Below are positions 27,254 through 38,978 of a stretch of 64,000 nucleotides of DNA, one piece after another. The position numbers and the translations under genes were made by a program. How positions within the stretch are numbered: position 1 is the stretch's first letter; the number at the start of each line of letters is the position of its first letter. The notes beneath the pieces were generated by a model that did no database searches, was not told where the DNA came from, and worked only from the letters and a program-made list of their open reading frames with translations. Source of the DNA: Rhizodiscina lignyota (taxonomy: Eukaryota; Ascomycota; Dothideomycetes; Aulographales; Rhizodiscinaceae); NCBI GenBank assembly GCA_010015805.1, contig ML978127.1, positions 1,550,001 through 1,614,000 on the forward strand, in the 5' to 3' direction.

Positions 27254-28338
27254 CTACATCAACTTCACCGTATGCCGATCATCTGCGAGGAGCTCATCAA
27301 CTAGATTGTCGAATGTCGCGAGCTCCACGACGCCCCCCGCAACGACGTTCAGTAGGACATCCAGGATAATGCTCGACTTCCTCGAGGAGTCGCACGGGAA
27401 GATCGTAATCGCACCGAGTCGAATATGCGGATGGTCATTCGTATCAGCGTAAGCTTTCCAGTGAGAAGATATCTCTGTAGTTTTGCCGTTCCTTCTTCCA
27501 CGGACGTAACTGCTGCACCTCGCTATCCAGCTTGTCAAATCTCTCTTTCAGCATCCCTCACTCAAAACCCAAGTCCAGCTTCGAACCCTCCTCACCACCA
27601 CTTCGCGGTCTTCTTCCGTGGAGGAAGCATACAATAAGTTCGACCACCGAGAGTATTCCTAGCCGGAGGAAAGGGTGCGTGTTGTTCGCCTGTGTCGAGA
27701 GCATCATGACTATGGCCATCGTGGGCGTGAATAGAAGACGTGAAGGTACCGTCCATCAGCTTTTGGCGCTTTGGAGAACGGTGAAATGGATTGCTCTGCA
27801 GAGGAACGCAAGGGATATCGAGCATCGTCTGGCCCGACCAGGCCTCGAATCTGGAGTAGAGTCGCTTGGGAAGCCATGGGTGATCTTCGTACTTCATCGT
27901 TATTTGGGAGAGACTGTGTTTCTTGGAATTGCTGACGGGACAGGAGGTGGTTGAATCGAAGATTTCGGAAGATGCTTGCTGTGGATGTAGTTGGAAGAAG
28001 AAATTCTGAGAGACAATTGGAAAGAAGGCTTGGTCCAACATGAATAGCCCCGCAACTTCCGAATCGAGCGTGTTTCTATGCTGGCATGTTCTATTGTGAT
28101 TCTGAATAGAAAGTCTTGGCATGGTGGAGAAGGCCATTGTCAACACCAAATGACTGCAAATTCTCTGAACAATGAAGAAATGCACCCTGCTCAAAGGATG
28201 TGGCGAAAACATAACCCTAAAATCGTAACAAGGCATATAAGCCGACAATGGCTCTACACAGTACGAGGTACTCAGTGGGAAATGACGGAATACGATAGAA
28301 AATGCAGCCTCAAGCTCTCGGAGATATGAGAAAACCAC
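27254..28338 (-). pseudogene. Possible remnant or unmodelled gene
   Basis: Three minus-strand open stretches lie in order: 28338-27592 (248 codons, mixed composition), a short coiled-coil-like stretch near 27550-27440 (L-K-E-R-F-D-K-L-D-S-E-V-Q-Q-L) in another frame, and 27538-27254 with a hydrophobic segment. A plausible GTGAGG donor and AAAG acceptor near 27590-27545 do not give a consistent phase. Treat as unproven coding sequence; no family is recognised. Confidence 0.2.
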
Positions 28339-28907
28339 TGCATTTGACGAGATTTTGTGACATGACAGAAATTATAGTAGAAGTTCATTTGAACGCACAA
28401 GAAGAACGATCCTTAGTTCTTTGTTCCCATCCAAAGGGTGGACAGGAATGCGCTTAACGCATAATGTTAGTACAGCTGAGATTGTCGACGCAGCCACAAC
28501 GGTATCATTAGCAATAAGGCAGGTTCGGACCTCTGTTGAACTTCGTCATTATGAAGAAGAGCTGTCTGTTGGAAGCCTGGTCATTCCGGTCGATGAGGGA
28601 GCGTGAAAAGATGGGACGATGCCGACTGTTCACTCTCGGGGTTGTTCCGAGACTATGCCGAAGCGTCCCAACCGCCAACGTCCCGAACCATAATCATCTC
28701 GATTGCATAGAGGGCATCGAAGACGTTAAAGAAGTAATATTAAAAAGGCGCTACCAAAAAAGCAATCAAACGAAGAATCGGTTGCTCATAAGAAAGCACG
28801 CCACACGTGAGGAAGGCCGTATGCTGTGGTATCATGAGAGGGGAACGCATCAGAATCCACTGAATAACATGACGAACGTGCCATACTCAACCCTTCCGAG
28901 GGTGGAA

Positions 28908-30573
28908 TCATGCCTTCGCTGCCCCGTTAGTCGCTCCGCCATTAGTCGTTCCAGTTGTCTGTCCCAGGTCTGCCTTCTCGCCTGCTGAAGCCTCTCCGTT
29001 GCCGGCAGTAGGACTTCCACCGCTGCTAGCGGTAAGGCTGCTAAAGCCCGTGCCGGTCTTCTTCACGGTGCCGACAGGACTGTTCGGCTCGCTGCTCGCC
29101 GGTACCTCATTCGTCACCTGTCCCGCCGCTTGGCGGATAACTTCGTACCATCTACTCGCATCGCTTGCGGTGTGCGCCTTGAACTGGAAGTCGTGCGTCA
29201 TCATACCCTTCATCCCAGGCACCTTGCCCTTGGAGACGTCCTTGCCTTTAACCGTGAATTTCTGGCCGTCGAGGTATCCGACGGTGCAGTCAGGCAAGTA
29301 CAGCGAGTTCTCCGGCATAGGGTCCTTTGCAAAGTCGTCATCTGTGTCAAACTCGTGCAGATACTTGGACGGTGTGATGACGTAGTAGGCCGTGTTCCAT
29401 TTCATCTTGAACACCTTGCCCTTACGATCAAGGCTACCGGCAATGAGCGGCTGGGTGGAATTGTGGTTCATGTTGGGGAAGGTAACATTATGGACGTTTC
29501 GTTTTGGGGCGTTGGGGTCGATGAGGACGTTGTTGTTGCGCTTGAGGAAGCCCTGCCACTCAAAATCTGGCGGGACGCGCTGTGCCGTGCCAACCATATC
29601 GGCATACATCCCCTTCGTCTTCTCCGACTGAGTATTCATGGTCTGCAAGAAATTCCCCAGGCCCGTCTGAAAAGTCTGAATGATGTGGGCCTCGAACTGC
29701 GCAAAGCTGTTTTGCACGGCAAGCAGGTCATTTCGATTGTTGTTCTCTTCTATGATTTGTTTGTTAAGGCGGTGCATCACACCTCGCTGTAGGAGATAGG
29801 GGTCCCTGTCAGCGGCAACATGGCCTCCAGAAGAGTCGAAGGTTGCAGTGGTCGAGCCGAGCATCTCAATATGCTTTTGTGTGGTTGCACGCGCCCTGTC
29901 CACAGCTTTCGCGGTCTTGCCCGCACCCTTTGTAAGTTCCTTGTTCTTGCTCTTAATCTCCTGGTGGAGACGCTCGAATATGGGAAGCACCTGGCCTTTG
30001 AGGATCTTCGCAGTTTCGGTGTGGGAATTCGCCATGCCCTGTGTATTCCCTCGAATGTTGTCGAACATGCCTGCAATTCCACCAAGCTGCTGGTCAAAGT
30101 GATTGCCCTCCTTGAGCGGATGTGAGACGGTCTATCCACAAAATTAGCACCCGCATGTATATATTCACGCAGCTAGCTCTGTTACCTTCAAGACCTTCTC
30201 GTACTCCTTGGACTGCGAGTTCTGCAGCTTCTCCGTCGCAACAATGTAGTCTTCCAGATATCCACACGCATGTTTGAAAGCTTGTAGGCGTTCTTGGAAT
30301 AGCTTTGTGACCTATTCGGTTCCATTCGGCTCGTCAGTAACTCTACTCTTCGACAAATGTTCTCCGCGCTTTCGATAGGTATCTTGAAAATCTTCGCGGG
30401 CAACCCCTCCAGCAAGAGAAGGCTAGGACTCTCCTCCACTAAAGACATATCCAAACGCGCGTTGAGAACTCCTGAAGAAGTTTCAAGCTCACCTCACTTG
30501 TGTCCTCCCCACCCATAGCCTCATCATCGCTGCCGTGCGTCATTGCGCGCGAAGGGAGGCTTGTCTCTGCCAT
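28908..30573 (-). CDS. SLM1: Slm1-like PI(4,5)P2-binding TORC2 effector
   Basis: Predicted 476 residues in three exons: 30573-30493, 30311-30186 and 30131-28908, with introns of 181 and 54 bp. The first join gives E-D-T-S-E-V-T-K-L-F-Q-E-R-L-Q and the second K-V-L-K-T-V-S-H-P-L-K-E-G, both as expected for this family. Residues about 30-260 form the F-BAR-like helical region, including the family-typical A-K-I-L-K-G-Q-V-L-P-I-F-E-R-L-H. A PH domain occupies roughly 290-410 (begins K-P-L/Q-P-L-I-A-G-S-L-type block, with Y-Y-V-I-T-P-S-K-Y-L-H-E-F). The tail is low-complexity Ser/Gly/Thr. Yeast Slm1/2 bind PI(4,5)P2 at eisosomes and act with TORC2 in actin and sphingolipid control. The longer first intron is notable, but the N-terminal peptide it preserves is family-like. 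Confidence 0.9.
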
Positions 30574-31803
30574 TGCGCTCCAATTGTGCGCTGATCGTTA
30601 TATGGCTGAAACAATGATGCGTCGAAACGCTGTAGAACGTCGCAAAGGTCAGGGGTTCGGCGATAGGCTACCCTGGGCCGGCGTGGAGGGTCCCGGTCGG
30701 TCGTTGGGTTGTTCGAAAGGAGAAAGCTGGTAACTGCCCGTGGATATCCTTAAAATGCAGAATTTCGAGGAAGGCGGAGTTCGTGCGGAAGAATTGCTGC
30801 ACGACACAGTCAGGGATGTGGGGAAGGAATATATACCTTATGCAAATAAAGGATCGTACGTGATCTCCAGCTCGAGGTGGTGATGATGTCGAAGGGTCTC
30901 CCTTTCCCGCGCTGAGCTTGGGCCCACATGCAGCTTGACGTGCGGGCCAGACCTCCCTTTTTCTCGACGCCATCGACGTCACCGAGATGCGTTTCAGATG
31001 TCTCGAGCCACACACGCCACAGCGATCTGCCACACCCTCGAAAAATTTATGTCGTCTCTTTTCCGCTTGCAGCAGTGCGCGATAGGCCAAATGGCAACCC
31101 AATTGGCCGTTGTGTGGCTCGTGATGGGGCCTCAATCCCGAAGTGGTTCGAGCCTCACGCCTCGCTAGCCCCTGCTTCTCACTGGCTCGATTTCTCTATG
31201 ACGACCACACCTTGTCGGTTGCCTTGAATACTGGGCCTCTAGCCTGCAGAGACACGCGACTAGAGACCTTCACCGGCAATACGGCATACACTGATGAAAC
31301 CTCAAGAATCTCGCGCTGCCTCGAGGATCTTCACGAACCAGTCCGTCTGGTTGCCATCAGGAGCATTTGGCAGTTCACGTGAGTGGCAAAGTCATGCACG
31401 ATAAGGTTGATGGACGTATAATCATTTCTTGCTCGTAGCTATGTACAAGGTCGAATGTGACGCGGTAAGCGGAAAAGTGTCCCATGCAATACTCCCATCC
31501 TCGATGCAATGTGGGTCTTCAAAATATAGACGAACAAAGAGAGGAGTACGTAGGAAACTCGAGCGCCCTCAGAACCATTCCGTGCAACCATCCCATGCCA
31601 TGATGCTCGCGCTGTCATCTAACGTTGAAAGAGACGCGTCTATGGTATAATGAAAATTCAAGTGGTAATAAAATCAATGCCTGACAAACGCCCGCTTTGT
31701 AAGGTGCGAAGGATCCATAACGGTAAAATGGTGTCTAAACGCGATCAAATCGATGTGCTAACTTGACTGTGGAGAGAATCAGCAAATCAAGAAAAGATAT
31801 GCA
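30574..31803. other. Intergenic region, SLM1 promoter and creD 3' flank
   Basis: No gene is recognised in these 1.2 kb. The part near 30574-31000 is likely the SLM1 promoter. Open frames of up to 155 codons on the minus strand (30668-31135) have no protein-like character. Confidence 0.4.
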
Positions 31804-33974
31804 TTATGGGATAGCCCAATGTACAGCTTCTGGTCTTCTAGTTGAACTGCGATCTCTTTCTCGCTCTTCGATCTCCTGTCTCAGACTGGAACCCCGCGAA
31901 CGAGATGTTTCTCTGACCATCGATCCAGTGGCAACTACGGCTGGCGCAGGAGGAGCGAGGGTAATACCCTCTTCTGTGGACGCGCTGCTTCGCGTTGCAG
32001 CACTATTACTCCTGCCAATGCGCGATTGTGAGGTTGATGGCCGCTCGGTTGACGGTCTCTCCATTGACGGTCTGTCGATTATTGTCGATTCCCGTGGTGG
32101 ACTTGTTCCTGGGCTCGGATGTGTACTTGTTGCAGCTGCATAGCTCGGTAGGCCGACTTGTGAATTGTGTGAGCTCATGATAGGTGTTCGGACGGCGGTG
32201 TTGTAGGAGGGTATTCGCGCGAGAGCTGCCATATCGTACTCGAGATTGCCGGTATCTGGGTTTAATGTTGTGGGTGGGAAGTAGCCTGATTGATTGCGAG
32301 AAGGTACTGCGCTAGATTGATGGGACGACGGCTCTGTGCCAGGAGGAGATTCGTCCGGAGCATTGCCTCGGGACATTGGCCGGTTGGGCGTGGCTACTGC
32401 TGAAGGAGGACCACTGTTCCGACTCCATTGGCTGGCTCCATTCTCTTGTAGATGTGCTAAGCGTGTATGAAGTAATGACGCAGATGCTCCATTGCTGTTC
32501 CCATTGGAGTGAGCAATTGCATTGAGAGAAGAAGGAATGTCTTCGTTCGACGGGTTCCGACTGAGACTGTAGAACGGAGTACCGGGGCCGCTATTTGGAG
32601 CACTGGCCCATGGAGCAGGTGTGATGAGGCCGCTCGCGTCAATATCGTTATACAGGAGATCGAGCTGGTGTTCATCGTAGGAAGGAGGTGCAGTTATAGA
32701 TGTTGCTTCTTCATGGAGCTGCGCAGCTGTGATCGGCGAGATGCATACGCATTGGTCGTCGCCAACAGGTAGACGTGGAGAGATGAAAAGGTTAACCATA
32801 TTCTTGACAAGAAGCTGGCTGGTATGACCTTCCGGGTTATGAAGGCTCACGTATATCTTCAGCCGGTGTTCGATTTTGATGTTGTCGCCGTCAAAAGATT
32901 GCCGGCATTTCTTCAAAGAGCGCTCTAACGGTAGCGTCATCTGGAATTTGTATGACTCATCGCAGAGACTCTCGGGATGGATGTCGGTGACCATAACTTC
33001 GCAGTTTTCGGGCATGTCGCCTTCGGTTTTGCATATTACTTCGTCTCGTTTGTTCTTAAGCGTCCTATCGCCGTGTTGATAGCAGACCTGCGTGGTTTCG
33101 ATGAGCTCCAGTTTTATGTTGCCGATTGTAACTCCCTTCTTGATCGGCGTCAGGATGAAATCTGCTGTTATTGCAGTGCCAAAGATATAGTTCACCCGTG
33201 GAACGGTTATCCGATAGCTGATCTTGTTGGACCATACATCCTCATTGATCTGCAACCGGCGTTAGAATTATGACCGAACCGTAAAAGAGGCGATTTGCCT
33301 CTAATCCTGACCACTCACCTGCTCGAGGTTGATCGAATCCAACGAATCAACGCCCAGCGTCCGTACCAATCGTATTCGCTTCGTGGCCGTCAGCGCTCGC
33401 GTCATGTATCCGCGGTCAACCGTCGCATTCAGATTGTAGATGATGTATGACCCTGACATTCCCTCCACACTTTCTGGTAGTGTCGTAGGTAGCTTAAATT
33501 TGAAAGGCCATTTGTGTACGCCGGGGTTGATTTTGTGCGACGTGGAAGCCATCGAGGCATCGGGAGGAAAGAGAGCGGAGTCTTCGGTCAAGAAGGTCTT
33601 CTTGTCGACCATCTGTTGCGGATTTACCGCATTTGTTATCCACCTGCAAATATGATGAGCCAATGAGGTATAAATTTACGTACGGCAGTTGCTTGAGGCG
33701 CATACGAGACTTTCTGCAGGCCTTCCAACTGTATCGTGATCTTCCTTATGTCGACGCCTTCAGTATTCGTGAGGACGACGTTGCCTGTCAGCTCGACTGG
33801 CGGAGATTCGGGGGAGTTGCCATAGAAGACGACAAAGGGTGAATCTGGTCTGCTCGTGCGGTCAGCGAACTGCTTGCAATCCTGTTCTTCCAGGGCAACG
33901 TACACTATGTCGAGAGTCTTCGTCGTGGATTTCGCCTGACCGCCAACTCCGAGCAACTTTGGCGCTCGCACCAT
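31804..33974 (-). CDS. creD: Arrestin-related ubiquitin-ligase adaptor (CreD/Rod1-like)
   Basis: Predicted 679 residues in three exons: 33974-33706, 33643-33319 and 33249-31804, with introns of 62 and 69 bp. The first donor (TC|GTATGC) was chosen because it alone keeps the frame and gives L-Q-K-V-S-W, a family-like block. The arrestin N and C domains fill about residues 1-365. A PY motif P-P-S-Y follows at 386-389 in the context A-P-P-S-Y-D-E-H-Q-L-D-L-L-Y, characteristic of CreD. A second L-P-S-Y lies in the Ser/Pro-rich disordered tail. Such proteins recruit a Rsp5/HulA-type HECT ligase to membrane transporters for glucose-regulated endocytosis; Aspergillus CreD opposes CreB/CreC in carbon catabolite repression. 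The creC orthologue lies 1.8 kb away on the same strand. Confidence 0.88.
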
Positions 33975-35816
33975 GGCGACAGACGTTGGATGAATCAGTC
34001 ACGGTGAGGGTTTGCGGAAGGGGTTTGGAAAGATGTTCCGCAGCGCAGGGTCGCCGCTGGTTTTGTTTGTCGACGTTTATTCGTATCGAGCATAAGTCAT
34101 CCGCGAGAGCACGCAAGCAGAAAACAATGTTTCTGGGACCTATGACGGGAAAGGGATCAGACGAGCAGCGGTGATCCTGGTAAGCTGAGATGCAGCGTTG
34201 TTCACACACTCGTCACTGGCGCAGGGAAACTGCTTAGCTGAGATTCCAGTGATTGAAGGGACTGCCAGAAGGACTTTTGTTCGGCAGGCGCTTGCGAACC
34301 TGCGCTGCATGTATATGCGCTGCCACGGCAAAATTATGCCGATACTCTGTCGATGGCGAAGTTGGAGGGCTGAAGATCAGTCGACGAGGGGCGTCAGACA
34401 GACGTGATAGTGATAGTGACAGGCTGTGCACGATCGCAGTGAGGGCGAGAGCGACGACTGCTTGCCCATACCAGAAAATCTCTGCTGGAAAAGAAAAGAT
34501 TATGCAGTTTCAAGGGCGCGAGGCTGTCAAGTACCTGTGTACATGTGCCGGGGATTAGCGCGGCTCCCTGAGAAAAGCTTTCTGTGCCTCTGCGCATTCC
34601 ACCTGAATGCAGTAGTGACGTTCAGCGCCGCCGTTGTCCCACCACGGCCCTTATCCCTTATCGACGCGCTGGACGCCACGCGGGATCGTACAGCGCGTCG
34701 CTTGACTGCCGAATCAGAGCGCGCCTCACGCGGAAATATACTCATGGCGCGATCACTCATTATCCGCGCTCGGCACAATGGCTGCCGGAAATGCCCAGGC
34801 AGCACGGCTGTAATGCCATTCGTGAAGAGTCGGCACCACCGTATCAGCGACATCGGCTTCGAGCCGATTTTCAATCAAACCATAAACAAGAACGGCTCAC
34901 CGCCTCCTCGTTTCGTTTCGTTTCATCGAGCACTGACGCTATTGAAACTGTCAACGTCGGAGCATGTCGGGTTCGGCTACTGTCGGACCAGCATCTTCAG
35001 CATGTGTGAGGGTGACTCTCCTCGCGATAGGTATCGCACTTACGTCCGCCAGGTACAGCCCTGTGAGGTATCTGAGCATATTCCCGAATCCAACCAGGCG
35101 CTCTGTCATAGCCTGCAAGACAGGTAAGTTCCCGTTCGCAGTGCTGTTTGCATCCGGATGGCGGTCCGTTAGGCCCAGTACCAGCCTTGGAACGGCCCTG
35201 CTGCATGATAATGGCGTTACCAAGCGTCCGACCCTTGTGGAAAATCTCGAACTTTGCCATACAGGATCCACTCAAAGACCCATATCTTGGAACAACGCTT
35301 CAAGGGTTTCAGGCTGCGAACCAAGGCGGCCTGTCGACCATCGGTATCTCCCACTTTGGCATGTTTTAGAGGACCCCCACGCGTGGGGGCTGAACATACA
35401 AGCCAGCAAAATGCAGCTCGCTTCTTTTGCCTCTCTTCACGATGTCGAAATTCAAGGCTTACATATCTGCAGGCAATCGAAAGTGATGAAATCATTCAAT
35501 ACACCTATCGTGGTTGAACCTCTTCGTCAGACTGGCCGTATTCGGACCAAGCATGTGACAGTCTCCACTGCGGTTCCAGAAGCGGGAATGAGAAAGTGGA
35601 ATCTTCTGACCGGCCATGGAAGATATGACCAAACTGGAAATGGCTACAGCTGCACAATAGTACTTCCCTAGCACAAAGAGTGCTTAGACGACGCCTTCCA
35701 TGCAGCGCGACATATCCAACATATCCACTCTGGGCAGCATCGTTCCGCTGCAATTCTGAAATGAATGAAACAAGAGCATTTTCCACCAACGGTTCGCGTT
35801 TAAAAGTTGGACTTGG
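33975..35816. other. Intergenic region upstream of creD
   Basis: These 1.8 kb hold the creD promoter and creC 3' flank. Several frames of up to 235 codons are open on both strands, but none has a recognisable domain or consistent composition. A perfect 16-bp palindrome lies at 35374-35389. Confidence 0.4.
35374..35389. repeat. 16-bp perfect palindrome CCCCCACGCGTGGGGG
   Basis: The sequence is its own reverse complement and centres on ACGCGT, the MCB-box core bound by MBF-type cell-cycle regulators. It lies 430 bp beyond the creC stop and 1.4 kb from creD. Its function is unknown. Confidence 0.5.
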
Positions 35817-37989
35817 TCATGCAGTGCTCCCTGCTGTCGATGGCACGCCATCGCTTGTGCCGCTAGCTCCTTCTTTCGGTCTGTCCCACGTGCGAATATG
35901 GCCTGTCAAGAACATGCGCAAACGCGCGTGTATCAGCCTCAGTTCTTACACCCGGCGCAAAGTGCAGTCGGACCGAGTTTCACGGTCTGTACTCAGACCC
36001 ACAAAACCGGTTGCAGATAAGGATACAAAGGGACAATGGGCCGCTTACCATCTTTGCAAGCCGTGATAATGCAATCTTCCTCAAACTCCAGCCATGCCAA
36101 GGGATGCTCATCCACTTCTTTCGCCTGGTCCACAAATGTCAGCTCAACCAAACCGCTCAGCAAAGTATACAACCGCGTTCACATGTCAAAACACTACGCC
36201 AAAACATTATACCGAAATATGTGCCAGAACATTGTGCCAAAGCACTATGGAAAAACATTGAGCCAGAACATTGAGCCAGAACACTGTGCCAGAACACTGT
36301 GCCAGAACACTGTGCCAGAACACTGTGCCAGAACACTGTGCCAGAACACTGTGCCAGAACACTGGGGCCAGAACACACCGTGCCAGAACACGCTATGCCA
36401 GAACACTGAACGGAAACACTTTGCAGAAACACTGCGAAAACACTCACCATCACAGGAGGTAGCATCGCCGTCCTCGCTCTAGGCTCCACGGGATGCACAA
36501 CCTCATCCACTTCCAAACTCCTCGTGCTGAGATTCGAATTACTCCTCAACCTCGTCGCAGAGCTGTCTCCACGATTCCTCGTGCCCGGTAGCGGCAAATG
36601 GCTTGAGATGCTCCCTCGTTGCCTGACTGACGCTGCTCGTGGCCGGTGCAGCATGCTCACGTTGAAATCCCACAGCAGCAGCCTGCAGTCCTCGCCGACG
36701 CTGCCAAAGCGGTAGTTCCGCTCGTCACAGCGCCACGGGTCGAACGCCACGTGCGTGACCCAGGAATTGTGGCCTTGGCAGCGTGCCACGAGCGCGGAGT
36801 CGGCGAGCGACCAGATGGACACCAGATCGTCCTGGCCGCCTGTGACGAAGTAGCGTCCGTCGGGAGACCAGCAGACTGACAGCATGCCACCGTAGTAGGA
36901 AGTGTAGAGGTCGAGAATCTTCTCGGATAAGAAGTCGATGATTCGCAGCGACCCGTCTTCTGATACGACGGCTAGATGTCGCGCGTCGGGTGAGAATGCG
37001 AAGCTGTTGATTTTCGAGTTGGAGACTTTCCAGAATGCCACGGGGTTTGTCTTCTGGTTCTTCGACTGCACTGATTTCCGTATCTTCAGGGTCGGAATGT
37101 GCTTTGCGGTGCCATTTGCCACACCATTCATCTCATTCTCTGGTTCCTCTGATACGAATGGCGCGTCTTCCTTCTCCTTGTCGTACACAACTAGGGAACC
37201 GTCCATGTGCGCCGCTAAGAACAGGTTCTCGGAATTTGGCATCCACCGAATCGCTGATATCGCTGAAGGATTGATCATTCCGTTCTTGTTTAGTCGTGCG
37301 TACTTTTGCGACATTGGCTCGTACCATATGATATCGCTCGTTGAATAGCCCATTATTACATCGACATGTGATTGCCCTTTGGTGATCGGATTTATATCGT
37401 GGCATAATGCGTGCGCTTTGGTGAAGAGAACTTTCGTCAAGGGCTCGTCCATCTCCGTGGATGACAGATCTAGCCATTGAAATGCGCGATTGACGTTGGC
37501 AAAGGCAAATACGCCCTCAGAAGATCGTTCTTGCAACCGCTTGTTCAAGCTCTCGTGAGGAATGACTCTCGATACGAACGAGGAATTGCTCTTGACGATG
37601 TTGTTCTTCGGCTTCCTTCTCTTGAGAGGATCCTTTGACTCTTTGCCATTGACCATCAGCAATGCCGTATTTCCCTCGCCAAATACTGGAGCCGAGCCCG
37701 CAAAATCGGTTCCAACGCTCTTTCTAGGCGATATTGACGTTTGCTCTTGGCTGCCATTCTGTGAGCTCTGGACTCCTACCGAGCCTCTGCTGTTCGCCGT
37801 GGAGAACCTTGTCAGAGGGTGATAGGACTTTTGTCTGTGTGCGAGAGATACTAGAGAGAGTTTTGTGCCGGCTGTTGGCGGGCCTACGGTTGTTGCGAGC
37901 GGATTGGGATTTGTGATGGGTGCTTCGGAGGGGTGTGGAGGAGGTGTGGCTAGGTGAAGGTCGTCTCGGAGGACATAGGTACCTGTCAT
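35817..37989 (-). CDS. creC: WD40 carbon catabolite repression protein CreC
   Basis: Predicted 567 residues in three exons: 37989-36448, 36124-36049 and 35902-35817, with introns of 323 and 146 bp. The start at 37989 has a purine-poor but family-consistent context and yields [20 protein letters not shown]40 repeats fill the centre, for example [16 protein letters not shown] and [13 protein letters not shown]. Exon 1 ends at [11 protein letters not shown]. Exon 2 gives [14 protein letters not shown] and exon 3 [12 protein letters not shown], the conserved last WD repeat. In Aspergillus, CreC stabilises the deubiquitinase CreB in carbon catabolite repression. Intron 1 is unusually long because it holds a minisatellite. 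Confidence 0.92.
36221..36408. repeat. 13-bp minisatellite inside creC intron 1
   Basis: The unit TGCCAGAACACTG (plus strand) is repeated in strict 13-bp register eight times from 36261 to 36364. The first two copies differ slightly, and three degenerate copies reach about 36408. Two more diverged copies start near 36221. The array accounts for most of the extra length of the 323-bp intron. Read on the coding strand the intron has no stop codon until 36157. Confidence 0.9.
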
Positions 37990-38978
37990 GGCGCAGGTTA
38001 TAAAAATGCATTTACCAAGCTTAAGCGATGCAAAGAGCGAATAGCACAGGAGGACGCAGAAGGGAAAAGGTGCGCCAACCTTCGCCAACAACCAGCTGGT
38101 ACTCGGGGCCGCTGGGGTGGCTCAGAGTATTGTTCGTTTCGAGCAGTGGCCCATTCGCGCCTGGTGGGCCCGATGGGTACCGCGGTGGAGGAGGTAGGAC
38201 GCTGCACAGCACCGTTATCAGTCACGTTGCTATTTCTCTTCACCTGGCTCGGTATGCGCCGCTAAGCATCTGCTTGATTGGTGCTCTCTTCGCAGCTATG
38301 CGATTGCGGAATCTGCACGCCGAGAGCGCACACAGAGAGCAAGGGCACACTCACAACATGGCGCGTTATGTGTAATTAGAGGCGTCGTCGCTGCGCTGCC
38401 TCATCGGCCTGGACGTCGCCAGTTCATAGTTTGGTCGGGGTGAGGTCGCGCGATGCTGGAGAGAGGTGGTTGACGTTGCGCATGAGCTACGGGGGGTTCC
38501 CCGGCGTTTTGTACGATTGCCCACTGAGCGCTTCTTGTGGGGTAAGTAAGTTTGGTCCAGTCTCGCTCGTCCGGCTGAATGAGACCGGGGCGCTTCGTTG
38601 GATGGAGGCGCATTCGCTTTCGACTGGGGTCGCATTTCCCCGTGCAAGACTGGCGTTACACTTGCGGAGCAGCGACGCGTGGAGAAGCGCATCACCAGGC
38701 GATTGGGTAGCTGCAATACGCGAAACAGGCAGGCATTTACAGAGCTGAACAGCCTTCTCCGCGCGCTCGTCACTACGTACCTGCGTGTGCCCGCCTTCAA
38801 CGGCCAGTCATTAGCGGCTCCGGGAGGGGCTTGTGGTTAGTCATCCATCCACCCATGCCATGTTGCCTGGAGCTGGAGCTTGGGAAATTTTATAGACGTG
38901 CAATTGCTGGAAAATACAAGGTCATCGCACATGCGGTCGAGCTGGTGACTTCGATCGCGGGATGAAGTGTTCTGAGAA
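37990..38978. other. Divergent promoter between creC and GEM1
   Basis: About 990 bp separate the divergent starts of creC and GEM1. GC-rich open frames on both strands (for example 38366-38800 minus) overlap each other and look like chance frames. No distinct motif stands out. Confidence 0.4.

Larger units (their letters stand above)
25564..28907. other. Long gene-poor region with coding-like remnants
   Basis: These 3.3 kb between the MFS pump and SLM1 hold no confidently recognised gene. Open frames on the minus strand between 26358 and 28338 carry protein-like stretches split over frames (separate entries). The remainder, 25564-26350, is probably the MFS promoter; nothing else is seen there. 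Confidence 0.4.

Noticed and set aside
31141-31165. GGTTCGAGCC, resembling a tRNA T-loop
   Set aside because: The flanking bases do not form a proper 5-bp T-stem and no matching acceptor, D or anticodon arms were found.
34426-35671. Two plus-strand frames of about 235 codons upstream of creD
   Set aside because: They lie in different frames, overlap each other and frames on the other strand, and show no domain, signal or consistent codon use.
36157-36447. Cys/Trp-rich C-terminal extension of creC as normal coding sequence
   Set aside because: A GTGAGT donor at 36447 and downstream exons that restore the conserved last WD repeat show this stretch is an intron; it is kept only as a possible retention product.
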